In this document: positions 10,916 through 22,799 of the stretch, one piece after another | Layout of the letters: each line of letters begins with the position of its first letter | Position numbering within the stretch: position 1 is the first letter of the stretch | Origin: Brachionus manjavacas | Taxonomy: Eukaryota > Rotifera > Eurotatoria > Ploima > Brachionidae | DNA length: 64,000 nucleotides | Direction: 5' to 3' | NCBI GenBank assembly: GCA_019054805.1 | Contig: JAHQIY010000003.1 | Location: 4,340,001 to 4,404,000, forward strand | The notes under the pieces: generated by a model | What the model saw: the letters and a program-made list of their open reading frames with translations, nothing else | Databases searched by the model: none | Told to the model about the DNA's origin: nothing | Translations under genes and position numbers: made by a program

Positions 10916-13900
10916 ATGATGTCTGAAGACGATCTGATGGCCTATGACATGGGCGGAGGAATGGGCCTGGACTCGGGAGAAATCGACCCAGGCCTATGGC
11001 AAGAAGCTTGCTGGCTAGTTATATCGTCCTTTTTCAACGAAAAAGGTCTAGTGCGACAACAGCTTGACTCTTTTGACGACTTCATTCAAATTTCGATCCA
11101 GCGCATAATCGAAGAAACACCCGAGGTCGAGCTTCAGGCCGAAGCTCAGCACACCAATGACGAGTCAGACAATGCTCCTAAGTATTTCCTCAAGTTCGAT
11201 CAGGTCTATCTGTCCAAGCCGACCCATTGGGAAAAAAATGATGTCCGAAACGAAAAGTTCGGTCCCAATGAAGCTCGACTGCGCAATCTGACATACGCGG
11301 CGCCTCTTTGTGTTGACATCACACAGCGAATGGTGCGCTACAGTGGCAAAAGCTCGACAGAAAACACCATGGTCTACAAGCAGGTTCCTATTGGAAAAAT
11401 TCCCATCATGCTCAAGTCCTACTATTGTCTTTTGCATGACTTGGAAGACAGAGACTTGGCCGAGTTCGGCGAGTGTCCCCTAGATCCGGGCGGATATTTC
11501 ATCATAAATGGATCAGAAAAGGTGCTCATCGGGCAAGAAAGAATGGCCACAAACACTGTCTATGTGTTCTCAATGAAAGATCACAAGTATGCATACCGCT
11601 GTGAGATAAGATCGCTGCTAGAAAACTCAAGTCGACCTACGAGCGCTTTGTTCGTGAACTTGATGGCCAGAGGAAGTCAATCGAGTAGGAAAAGCGCCGT
11701 AGGTCAACTAATAGTGGCCATTATTCCCTACATCAAGGAGGAAATTCCGATCATTGTGGTATTCCGTGCGCTAGGCTTTGAGTCCGACCGAGACATCCTG
11801 GAGCATGTGGTCTACGACTTTGAGGATCAGGAAATGATGGAGAAAATAAAGCCGTCTTTGGACGAGGCTTTTGTTATACAGGACAGAAATGTGGCTTTGA
11901 GTTTTATAGGCACAAGAGGCGCTCGTCCCGGTGTGACCAAAGAAAAGCGTATCAAGTACGCCAAGGAAATTTTGCAAAAAGAAATGTTGCCGCATGTGGG
12001 CATCAGTGATTTTTGTGAGTCGAAAAAAGCCTATTTTCTCGGCTACATGGTTCATAGGTTGCTGTTGGCGGCTTTGGGAAGACGCGAGCTGGACGACCGA
12101 GATCACATCGGCAACAAGCGTCTCGACTTAGCCGGTCCACTTCTTTCTCTGCTGTTCCGGGGCCTGTTCCGCACTCTGATCAAACAAATGAAGTCCTATG
12201 CCCAGTACTACTTGGACAAAGGTCAAACATTCAATGTAGAAGTGTCCATCAAGCCATTGATCATAACCGATGGTCTCAAGTATTCGCTGGCGACTGGCAA
12301 TTGGGGCGACCAGAAAAAAGCGCATCAGGCGCGTGCAGGCGTCTCTCAAGTCCTCAATAGACTCACGTACGCGTCTACTTTGTCTCATTTGCGTCGTGTC
12401 AACTCTCCGATTGGCCGCGATGGCAAATTGGCCAAGCCGCGCCAGCTCCACAACACCCAATGGGGCGTTATTTGTCCGGCCGAGACCCCCGAGGGTCACG
12501 CGGTCGGTCTGGTCAAAAATTTGGCCCTCATGTCCTACATATCTGTTGGTTCGCAAGTAAATCCCATTTTGGAGTTTTTGGAAGAGTGGAGCATGGAAAA
12601 TTTGGAAGAGATCGCACCGTCCACCATTCACGACGCGTCCAAAGTGTTCGTGAACGGCTGCTGGGTCGGCATACACAGAGACCCGGACCATTTGGTGGCC
12701 ACTTTGAAAAAGCTGCGCCGCGACATGGACATCATTGTTTCGGAGGTGTCCATTATCAGAGAAATAAGAGAAAGAGAGATCAGAATTTACACTGACGCTG
12801 GCCGCATTTGCCGACCGCTCCTTATTGTCGAAGAGCAGAAGCTTTTGCTCAAAAACAAGCACATCAACCAACTGAAGGAAAATGAGAACGGCCTCAAGCC
12901 CTACAAATGGAAGGACCTGATTGCCGACGGCGTCGTAGAGTATGTGGACACATTGGAAGAAGAGACATGCATGATTGCCATGACACCTGAAGACCTACAG
13001 CAGACAGAATATTGTTCCACTTACACTCACTGCGAAATTCATCCGTCAATGATCTTGGGCGTTTGCGCCAGCATTATTCCATTTCCGGATCACAACCAGT
13101 CTCCGCGTAACACCTACCAGAGTGCTATGGGCAAGCAAGCCATGGGTGTATACATTACCAATTATCATATTCGAATGGACACGCTGGCGCATGTGCTGTT
13201 CTATCCGCAGAAGCCGCTGGCGACCACGCGCTCCATGCAGTTTTTGAGATTTAGCGAGCTTCCGGCGGGCATAAATGCCATTGTGGCCATTTTGTCCTAC
13301 ACTGGCTACAACCAAGAGGACTCCATCATTCTAAACTGGAGCTCGGTTGATCGTGGATTTTTTCGGTCGGCCTTTTGGCGCTCTTACCGCGACTCCGAGT
13401 CAAAGCGAAACTATGACCAAGTGGAAACTTTTGAAAAGCCCGAGCGCAGCACTTGCTCGGGCATGAGAAATGCAATCTATGAAAAATTGGAGGACGACGG
13501 CATCATAGCGCCGGGCACTCGTGTCAGTGGTGACGACGTAATTATTGGCAAAACGCTGACCCTGCCCGAGAACGAAGACGAGCTCGGCAATCCGGGCGCT
13601 GTCAAAAAATTTACCAAAAAAGATGCGAGCACTTTTCTGAGAGCGTCGGAAACGGGCATAATTGACCAAGTGCTTGTGAGTGTGAGCAACGAAGGATACA
13701 AATTTGTCAAGGTAAAAGTAAGAACTGTCAAAACGCCCCAAATTGGAGACAAGTTTGCGTCCCGGCACGGCCAAAAAGGCACCTGTGGCATGCTGTACAA
13801 GATGGAAGACATGCCTTTTTCGTGCAAAGGCATCACGCCCGATTTGGTCATCAACCCGCACGCCATTCCGTCGCGTATGACTGTCGGTCACTTGATTGAG

Positions 13901-14476
13901 TGCTTGCAGTCAAAGGTAAGCGCTAACAAAGGCGAGATTGGAGACGCGACGCCGTTCAATGACGCCGTCACTGTCCAGGAGATTTCCAAGCTACTGGCTG
14001 GCTACGATTTTCAGATGAGAGGCAATGAAGTAATGTACAATGGGTTCACTGGACGCAAGTTGAACTCGCAGGTGTTTTTGGGTCCCACTTATTACCAGCG
14101 GTTGAAGCACATGGTCGATGACAAGATTCACTCGAGGGCAAGGGGTCCGGTGCAAATTTTGAATAGACAACCTATGGAGGGTCGGTCGCGCGATGGTGGT
14201 CTGCGTTTTGGCGAGATGGAACGTGATTGTCAAATTTCTCACGGAGCTGCACAATTTTTGAAAGAAAGGCTTTTCGAAGTGTCCGACCCGTATCGTGTGC
14301 ATGTGTGCAACTTTTGTGGTCTGATTGCCATTGCCCAGCTCAAACAAAAGGCCTACGAATGTAAAGGGTGCAAAAATACCACACAGATATCCCAAATACG
14401 AATACCGTATGCTTGTAAATTATTGTTCCAAGAACTCATGTCAATGGGTATAGCGCCAAGAATGATGGTCACTTAG
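10916..14476 (+). CDS. POLR2B: DNA-directed RNA polymerase II subunit RPB2
   Basis: Second-largest subunit of nuclear RNA polymerase II; with RPB1 it forms the active centre that transcribes mRNA genes. One 1,186-codon exon (human 1,174), matching the family end to end. The protrusion and lobe regions fill the first half. At about 520 is the fork region ([20 protein letters not shown]), at about 797 the hybrid-binding [11 protein letters not shown], at about 943-956 [14 protein letters not shown], and at about 1070-1110 the near-invariant [21 protein letters not shown] zinc ribbon (CNFCG and CKGCK) at about 1131-1153 precedes the end [15 protein letters not shown]. The ATG at 10916 is followed at once by a second ATG; either could start. 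The gene has no intron, and its codons are much richer in G/C than the flanks. PolyA signal AATAAA at 14585. Confidence 0.98.
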   Translation: MMSEDDLMAYDMGGGMGLDSGEIDPGLWQEACWLVISSFFNEKGLVRQQLDSFDDFIQISIQRIIEETPEVELQAEAQHTNDESDNAPKYFLKFDQVYLSKPTHWEKNDVRNEKFGPNEARLRNLTYAAPLCVDITQRMVRYSGKSSTENTMVYKQVPIGKIPIMLKSYYCLLHDLEDRDLAEFGECPLDPGGYFIINGSEKVLIGQERMATNTVYVFSMKDHKYAYRCEIRSLLENSSRPTSALFVNLMARGSQSSRKSAVGQLIVAIIPYIKEEIPIIVVFRALGFESDRDILEHVVYDFEDQEMMEKIKPSLDEAFVIQDRNVALSFIGTRGARPGVTKEKRIKYAKEILQKEMLPHVGISDFCESKKAYFLGYMVHRLLLAALGRRELDDRDHIGNKRLDLAGPLLSLLFRGLFRTLIKQMKSYAQYYLDKGQTFNVEVSIKPLIITDGLKYSLATGNWGDQKKAHQARAGVSQVLNRLTYASTLSHLRRVNSPIGRDGKLAKPRQLHNTQWGVICPAETPEGHAVGLVKNLALMSYISVGSQVNPILEFLEEWSMENLEEIAPSTIHDASKVFVNGCWVGIHRDPDHLVATLKKLRRDMDIIVSEVSIIREIREREIRIYTDAGRICRPLLIVEEQKLLLKNKHINQLKENENGLKPYKWKDLIADGVVEYVDTLEEETCMIAMTPEDLQQTEYCSTYTHCEIHPSMILGVCASIIPFPDHNQSPRNTYQSAMGKQAMGVYITNYHIRMDTLAHVLFYPQKPLATTRSMQFLRFSELPAGINAIVAILSYTGYNQEDSIILNWSSVDRGFFRSAFWRSYRDSESKRNYDQVETFEKPERSTCSGMRNAIYEKLEDDGIIAPGTRVSGDDVIIGKTLTLPENEDELGNPGAVKKFTKKDASTFLRASETGIIDQVLVSVSNEGYKFVKVKVRTVKTPQIGDKFASRHGQKGTCGMLYKMEDMPFSCKGITPDLVINPHAIPSRMTVGHLIECLQSKVSANKGEIGDATPFNDAVTVQEISKLLAGYDFQMRGNEVMYNGFTGRKLNSQVFLGPTYYQRLKHMVDDKIHSRARGPVQILNRQPMEGRSRDGGLRFGEMERDCQISHGAAQFLKERLFEVSDPYRVHVCNFCGLIAIAQLKQKAYECKGCKNTTQISQIRIPYACKLLFQELMSMGIAPRMMVT

Positions 14477-14584
14477 CCTCAATTTTCTCAGTTTACTTTT
14501 ATAATTGTTATCATTTTCTTTGACAAAGATCAAGAAAAAAAAATTTTTTTGTCTTAAAAATTAAAAACTCAAATTTAAATGTAT

Positions 14585-14590
14585 AATAAA
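14585..14590 (+). terminator. Probable polyadenylation signal of RPB2
   Basis: AATAAA 109 bases after the stop codon, inside a T-rich tract. In DNA this A/T-rich the hexamer also occurs by chance. Confidence 0.4.
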
Positions 14591-15029
14591 TAATTTTAAT
14601 ATTTTTTTATCTGATATTCATCATCATTTAAGTGTTTTTATGATTACTCGACTCTGGCTGCTAATTCCGATTTTGTGTAGTGTTGTTTTACTTACAAAAT
14701 TTAGTTAACTACGTTCTTAGGGTATAATCTATTACGAGGTGAGTAAACACAATTTTTAAAGCTTTAATAGGACATGTTAAGAAATTAATCAAAAACATAT
14801 TTTTTATAAAGCTAAGTCATCAATTTATTGAATTTGGAAGTTTCGAATGAATTTGTATTTCTTTCGGCAGGTATGAGTATAAGTAAATAGATACTTAACT
14901 TTTTTAAGTAATTAAAAAAAGTAAAATTTTTGACATTTTTTCCAACAACTTGTGAACGAAAATACACAATAAAATGATAAAGAACTCATTTTTATCTTTT
15001 TTAATTGCTCTTTAAAATAAGTTATTAAA
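14591..15029. other. A/T-rich spacer, nothing recognised
   Basis: No open frame or repeat detected between the RPB2 3' end and the LINE fragment. Confidence 0.4.
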
Positions 15030-15400
15030 CTTTAAGAATTATTAAACACTCTATTTGGAAGTATGCAAATGTTTCTCCTTTGTACAAAAATGGGTCTAAA
15101 CTTGATCCTGTGAATTATCGCCCTGTTTCATTGACCAGCATTGCCTGTAAAATAATGGAAGTTATAATTAACGAAAAATGATTATCAGAGACAACCAAAA
15201 ATGCTGAAAGAAATAATTACAAGCTCAGAGGCCACACTAAGATGCTTAAAGGAGAACTTATCAAATATTGTCCTTCACGTTTAAAATTTATCACAAATAG
15301 GATTGTAAATTACAGGAATCGATTATCAAAAAAAGTCGTTGAAGCAATTTCGCTAAATTCATTCAAGACAAAACTTTTCATATGGTTTATGGAACAGAAA
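15030..15400 (+). mobile_element. LINE remnant with two RT pieces joined by a deletion
   Basis: Plus strand 15045-15180 translates as the conserved opening of a non-LTR reverse transcriptase (LWKYANVSPLYKNGSKLDP, NYRPVSLTSIACKIME). After about 50 bases a different frame, 15225-15390, gives the C-terminal motif LRGHTKMLK ... NRIVNYRNRLSKKVVEAIS. In intact elements these motifs lie several hundred residues apart, so the middle is deleted. In-frame stops confirm it is dead. Clade resembles Jockey/CR1 relatives. Confidence 0.7.
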
Positions 15401-17889
15401 ATGGTGTTAAGTCTATTAAATATTTGTACAAAATGTGGTTACATTCAGTCAAAAAGAAAAAAACTTCTTTGGACACCTATTAGTTTTAATGTTCAGTTTT
15501 GGAGTCTTTAAAAAGAAAATAAGATAATAAGAAAATCAAAAAGGATAAGAACTCGATAATCTCAAACTACTTGGGTATTTAGATTAATGTAAAGGTAAGG
15601 TTACCCGATTTTTGAGATTTTTAGAATAGTTATACCCATTATAACTAAAAATGCGAATAATTCAACCCAATTCTACACCTAAGTACCCGAAAAAGTCAGC
15701 ACTCTGACTCATACCCATAAAAATTAGCTGAAATAAAGAGTTACTCAAATCTCACCCAAACCACAATAAAATTGAGTGAAAATATCTGCTTCTTAGCAAG
15801 TTTGCCAAGATACTTACCCTTCATTTTTGGACTATTTTTTTAAATAATTTAAATTTTTTACAATTAAAATAAGGTTCTAAAATTAATAACAATGTTTAAA
15901 AAAAATTTACATTATTTTCTATTTTTTAAAAATTCTTCCAAATGCTGAATAGCGTTATTTATTAATTTTTAAATAATACAGCCTTTAAAAAAATAATGAT
16001 TTAATTCTCAAAAATAGCGTTCAAAAATTCAAATTATTAATTTCTTTTAAAATCATTTTTGATTTTTGTGAATACAAATTGAAATCAGTAACCAAAAAAT
16101 TTGTGCAATAAATTTGATTATTTTTACATTTCTTATGGGCTTTCAAAAATGATACGACTTGGAATTAAAGGATTTTTTTTTCTATGAATTAGGATTATCT
16201 TTTTTTTAGAATTAAAAAATTTTTAATTATTTTAATTATAATTTCAAAAACAAAAAATAGCAGATAAATTTGATTCTTTTTTCGAAATATCTTTCAATCG
16301 ATACGGTGGTAATTTGAGTGTTTTTCGAAAGCTTTTCCTAAGCTTTTTTCTAAAACATGATTTTAGTCTGTTTGAAAACCAAATCTTCAAATTCAAATAA
16401 ATTGTCCGGTCTCTATGAAGAGTCAAATAAGTAAAAACTATTTATTAAGTTTGTTTTTAAAAAAAATAACTTTAATCTTCCGTAAAATTTTCACGGTTTT
16501 CGATGCCATTATTTTAAGATATTTGAGAAAGAACACTTTTAGAGGCAATTATTTTAATAGAAGCCAATTATTCAATGCTCTAAAAGCATCAAGAGTGCTT
16601 TCATAAAAATTTATTTTGAAAATTAACTTGAACTTACAGAAAAAAATTTGAATTTTTTTCTTAGTTAAAAGAATATTTTATTTGCAGTTCAAAATAATTT
16701 TAATTGTCTAAAGACAATTTATTGGAATATTGGAATGTGTAGTATTTTTATTCTAATAATCTAGTTGAGTGCCGAGCAATAAAATTTTTGTTAAGAATAA
16801 TAGTTAAGAAATTTAACATTTTAATACAAAATTCAATTATTATATTTATAATTGTAATTTTAACACTGATTTTGAAAAAGCATCAAGTAATGGAGCTTCA
16901 CACAACACTTATAAAGCTTGATAACTATTTGTGAAATTTTTATTAAAAATTTTTGTTTAAATTTGAAGGATTTTCAGTCAAATTTCTAAGAAATTAAATT
17001 AAATTTTTATCTCATCAAACAAAATTATTTTTGAATTCTATTAATTTTCGACTCTAAAAACTGGAATTGGAATTTAATCTATTTTAATTTCCTTAACACT
17101 ATTTTATAAATTTTTTTCTAGCACTTTTTTCAATTAAATGAAATATGATATTATTATGATTTTATAATGATATTATTTTTTGATATTTCTCGAATTCGAG
17201 AAAAACAATATTTCCTAACATTTCTTTTATATTCTATAATTTTTTGTTTTTTGCCGAGTTTGGCGTAATAAATAATAAGCTAACTTTTCTTCCGTGAGAC
17301 AACGATTAATTAAAAAAATTGTTCAGACACAACTTAATGAGTCGTCTTTCAAATTTAAAATAGTCGATTTAGGTTATCAAAATTTCAATTACAAAGAGTT
17401 TTTTAAATTTAATGTTTTAGATACGATCTAAAACTGATAGATAAATAAAAAAAAGCTTAAAAATAACCTATATTTAGAAGCAGATAATTGATACTAATTT
17501 TGAAATACTAATGGTAATCGATCAACTTTTGTAAACGTATTTATTATTTTGGATTTTATAAAATGAGTAATTAATCAATTTTTAGATTTGAAAAAATATT
17601 TTTTTATTCTAATTTTTAGATTAAATGGCTGAAGGAATATTTTTATTTTTATTTTTTGTATTAATAAAAATAATTTCTACTTTAGTTTTTCGAACTTTGG
17701 TCTTTTGTAGGAGAATTTTAAATTTTAAATAAGTTTTTGAAGCATTCAAAGCAGTAATGTTGAATAATTAAAAAAAATACTAAGCATTCAATTTGTTTAA
17801 TCTACATACACTTCTGCCATGTTATGCTATGTAAAAGTTTTTATAAATTGGTCTCACTCGATGAGTGACTTAGATTATTAGTACAATTA
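15401..17889. other. Gene-poor A/T-rich DNA
   Basis: 2.5 kb with only short, low-complexity frames. The segment 15511-15830 is less A/T-rich and may be old repeat DNA. No splice-linked coding region seen. Confidence 0.4.
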
Positions 17890-18761
17890 TACCTTGCTGA
17901 TATCCGCTGCATCTAAATGCAACTTTTTGGATATTGCGCAAAGCATTTATTTCCGATTCTCTGGATTTATGTCGATTAGGGTTTCGATGTAGCATTTACA
18001 CTTAAAAATATGAGTTTTAGTGCTAAATTTAAAGTTGATATTAAAAATATTTATATATTATTAAAAAAAAAAACATTAATTAGTCGAAATAAAATTTATT
18101 CATGTTTTAAGCTTTAATGTGGCGTTTATTATCTTTAAGTTATTTTTTTTTTAAATAAAGTAAAATTGTGATTTATTGGAAAGAGAATTATTACAGGTTG
18201 CAATTCAAGTACTAGTTACAAGTTTTAAGTTATCAGTTTTTTGATGATGCTAAAACTGCTTCAGAATCTTTTTTGGATGGCCTTTTATTATTGCTACTTG
18301 GTTGCCTTACTCGTTTTTTTGTCTCAGTACCGGCCCTTGAAGAATTTGAGAGCTTTCAACATGGGTCTCAGAAATTTGAGTGTTTTCGCCCTGGGTTTGA
18401 GGAGGTGGAACTGTAGTGGTGGTGAATAATTAATAACAGCTACCATATACACCTGTTCTGGTTCCGATTCTGGTTGTTATTTCCGATTTCTTTTAAATAA
18501 ATGCTGCACTTTTACTCTAATTTAACAATAATAAATTAAATCTTAAAACATGAATAAATTTTATTTCGACTAATTAATGTTTTTTTTGTTTAAAATAATA
18601 TTTTTAATTTTAACTGTAAATGTAGCACTAATACTTAAGTTTTTAAATTTAAATGCTGCATTGAAACCCTAGTTGGCAGAAATTCAGAAAATCAACTTGG
18701 CATACATGTATATATATTACTAAAAAATCATCTTTAGATGCACTCGAATATCAGCAAGGTA
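17890..18761. mobile_element. 872-bp foldback DNA element with long inverted repeats
   Basis: The ends are TACCTTGCTGATAT and its inverse. Arms of roughly 240 bp (17890-18130 and 18520-18761) are alignable with interruptions. Best matching parts are AACATTAATTAGTCGAAAT and its 40-bp surroundings next to the loop, and TTAGTGCTA / TAGCACTAA further out. The unpaired 390-bp centre has a minus-strand stretch (18241-18440) that looks like broken coding sequence rich in Thr, Ser, Lys and Arg (RVRQPSSNNKRPSKKDSEAV). No clear target duplication, so the superfamily is unassigned. Confidence 0.65.
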
Positions 18762-21700
18762 TTACGGTAATTCATCTTGAAATTAATTTTCAATATTAGT
18801 GTTCAAGACATTTTTATAAAATTAGGAATTAATAATCATCTCTGTTATATATTTTCATAGTTTTTTCAATTAAGACATTAAAAATTTTTCAAAAGTAAAT
18901 TTTGATTTTTTTTAAATATCATCAATATTTAAAAATTAAAAGATATTTAAATTTATTTTTATATTTTAATAAATTTCCTTATCAATTGCTTATTATATTT
19001 TATTTTTATTATGGCAGATCTATGCAGGTGCTTGCGTCTTATATTTAAACTCGGGAAATAATAAATCTAATTAGAGTGAGTGAATAAGCTAATATTAGAG
19101 TATTGATTAAAAGCAAATTTTAAATTAAAGAAATGAACATCATATCTATCTATCATCTATCTATCATCTTTTTGAAGTTATTAAAATTCTGTTATTGACT
19201 GCACAATACAATTTGAAAGTTTAATCGATTCTTAAGAAAGAATGCGTTATTTGGATGAATTAATTTCAAACAATTTTTTTCTAGACATACCGTTTTTTAG
19301 ATAAGTGTGGGAGCTTTCAGAAAATATCTTTATATATAATTATGTAAAGCAAAACGTAAGATATTGGGTCTTAGAGGCATCCGTCTTAATCTATAAATTA
19401 AGACTTTGACCAGGGGTAATTATTAAATCAAAAGTATTTAAAAAAATGATTTATTAATAAATTAATTTCTTTCTAATTGTAGGTAACAGGATAAAATCAT
19501 TTTTGTTTGAATTTATGAACGATTTTTTAAATAATCGATTTTTCAAAAAAAAAAACAATTCTTGAAAAACAAATAAAACGTGTTGAAAATATTTAAATAA
19601 ACAAAGTTTTTTAAATATCTTTAAAAGTTTGAAGAGGTCAACAAAGCGTTCTTAAATGTAATTTAATTAATATTAAATACCGTTAATAATAATTAATTTT
19701 TTTGCAATTTTTTATTGTTTTAATAGCTGAACATTAGATTAGATGTTTCTTATTGTATCCAAGAAGAATTTTTCAGTATTTTGATCATTCCAAGAATCAA
19801 AAGTACCACTAGAAATTAACCTAATAAGTAAATAATTCAAAAGGTATTTTTCTTAATTAATTAAATTATGGTTCTGTAATAACAACTTAAATTAGAACAA
19901 ATATTGAAATATTTTACATAATTCAATAGCTAATTTAATTCAGCTAATTTTAATAAAAACTCATCTAAATTAGAAGCGGGTGCAGCCAGTTGGAGCTTAA
20001 GTCAAAGAAGTCTGGGCCGAAGCCCTGGTTCTAGTAAGCAGAAGGTAAGGGTATATTAAATAAATTAGTCTTTACTTTAATTTAGGGTTTTTTTATTAAA
20101 ATTAGCGATGAGAAAAATTATGGCCCATTTAAAAATAGAGAAAACATAGAAAAAAAAAAAAAGTTCAATTAAAATGTAAGACAAAAATAATGATACAAAT
20201 TAGAAATAAAAACGAAATATAGATTTTTTTGTTAATTTAGTTTCAATTAAAATAATTAATTTTGATTTGTACATATAAGAGATTTAATTTTTGCAAAATT
20301 TAAAAAAAAAATTTTTAAAAGGTAAACAATCATAAGAAATCAAGACTTTTTAATGCCAATTAATAATATTAACAATTTTTTTTATTCTAATCTTAATTTT
20401 TTAATTTCTTTATTTTATTCCAAGAAAAACCCAATTTAAATAATATTTTGCTGATAATTAATTTATTGTTTCTTTAAAGAATCGTTAAAAATATTTCTGA
20501 CTTTGTAAAGTTAGATCTAGTTTTAAAAATTGAATGAATTAATGTCATACTTTTAATAAATAATATCCAAAACAAATATCCAAAAATTGGAGCTAAAAAG
20601 AAGTTAAGTAATTTTTATAATCATATATAATTTTTTTTGTCTAATTAATTTTTCTATGAAATATTTTTAATTCTTTTTTTATAAAACATTTTATTAAATT
20701 TTATTTTTCGTAAATATTATGTTAATAAAGCGTTTTTTGATTATAATTTTTTTGAAGTCACCAAGAGATTCAAAAAAATACTCCTATTTTAAATTCGAGT
20801 GATTTTTGCTATTGAAATTTGAAAAGTGTGTTTTTTTAATATCTAAATAAATTAAAAGCTCTTTCTTTTTATCACTTTTAATTAACAATTTTGATTTTTT
20901 AAATAAAAATATTTTTAATCTATTAAGGTTCGCGCGTAGCAAAACTACCTCACTATCTGAATTTGCATAAACCGACTTTAAAATATTTATCTGCATAGTT
21001 GAAAACCTAGACAAGCCAGTTTTTTAGGGGGGGTCAAAAAATTTTTTTTTGATTTGCTTAAAGATTTGAAAAAAAACAAAAGTCGCTTGTCTTCAAGTCA
21101 AAATATCTCAGGTATTCATAGTCATAACTCATTAAATACATTAATTAAAAATAGATATTTTTAGGTTAATTCTCAGCTTGAGTAAATGTACCGAATCGGT
21201 TCGTGAAGCTCAAAAATAGAGGGAGGGAAAACGGCAACTTCTTAGATTTAAAATTTTTTGATAAAATTTTTTATTTATTTAAAATGAAATTAAAATTCGT
21301 CATTCATAGGAGATAAATAAAATAAAATAAAGCAAATTTTGCTTCTCAAAATATTATCTTAATTATTAATCTGGTAAATAAAAAAATTATGAATTAATTT
21401 TTAAAATAAAAAATTTTATTTTATTTTGGAAAAGATGGCTTTATCTGTAATTAATGACGGATTTTAATTTCTTTTAAAATAAATAAAAAATTTTATCTAA
21501 AAATTACATGAGGTACCAAAAAATGATATAAAAACAATATTAATAATCTAAAAACATCATGTTTTTTCCGAAAGTTTATTAGAAAATTAGCTAAATTTGT
21601 TTTTCGTTAATAAAATTTCGTTTGAATTTATAATTTTTTTTGTCTCTAATTTTCATTAAGCGACTAAATTTTTTTAAGAGAGAGAAAAGAGAGATTTAGA

Positions 21701-22799
21701 TCGATAATTAGAGAATTCAATTTTTTGGATATGGTTTCTATCATAGAACAAGGAACGAAATTAATTTTTCCTCATTCTTACAAAAAGGCACCATTGCTTA
21801 GATGCAAAAATGAAATTGAAAATATTTTGTTGTCCTTTTTGTTCAATTGACCTTGAAAAACAAAGTTTTTAAAATTGTTGAGAGAATATTTTTTTGACAT
21901 ACCTTTCGTTTCATTTAACTTGGGGAAATGATTGTTTACAAACAATAAGCAAAGTGGATTTTTTTATGAGGTCTTTAGTTGTGTTGAAACTAAAAAATCT
22001 TTTTTCTTAATTTAAAAACTAAACCTTAATTAAATGTCACAATTTTTTTGAACATATTTTATTTAATGAAAAAATATTGCTCGTAAAAAAATTTTTTTCA
22101 TAAAAACAATAACAATTTTTTTGTATTTTTAATTACTATTGAAATAACGATGAAGTTAATAATTCAAAAAGAAATTATATGAAAAAAGATGTTCAGCTTA
22201 GTCTAGTCGTCGGTGTCAAGAATCTAAGAAGTTGAATAAATTTAAAATTTAATTATTAAATAATTTATGCTTTTTGGAGATTTTCGTCTATTTTAAATTA
22301 TGAAAAAAGAATTAATCAGGAATGTCAAAGCGAGACTAGTATGCGATTAAATTTGACTTCTTGATTAAAGGAATTTAATTCGATTATGCGTGCTTTTGAT
22401 TAATTATGGATTTTCAAGAGTCAATTAAATTTTTTATTATCTTTTTACTCTGCAAAAAATTATTTTTTTAAAATAGAAAATCAAGAAAATACCAACTTTT
22501 TGATGATTCATGAGCAGAAACTTTCTGCACATGTTCCTTGTGTTGGGTTATAGTATGAGAATAATAAAAATATTTAAAAAGAGTAAAGAAAAATAAGAAT
22601 TAAGAAAATTTTTGAATATTGTTCATCTTCCAAGTTTTTTTTTTTTTAAATTAAAAAAAGAAAAGAAAAATAATAGACACAATTATACATAAAAATCTAT
22701 ATCAAGAAGATTATTTAATAAATCATGATAATTAAAGTAGACTAAGTTTAATTCCATGTTTAATTTGATTTGGGTAACAACAAATTTAATTGAAGCAAC
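18762..22799. other. Gene desert
   Basis: 4 kb of A/T-rich sequence. A TCTATC-type microsatellite lies at about 19143-19170. A G/C-richer patch at 19977-20050 matches nothing I know. A minus-strand frame at 20784-21014 begins INILKSVYANSDSEVVLL, faintly like the N-terminal endonuclease of a LINE (ILYTNADSL-type motif), too weak to call. Confidence 0.4.

Noticed and set aside
12128-12871. Long open frame (247 codons) antisense to RPB2
   Set aside because: Shadow of the G/C-biased RPB2 codons; no family resemblance and wholly inside a certain gene. The same holds for the antisense frames at 13400-13891 and 13991-14395.
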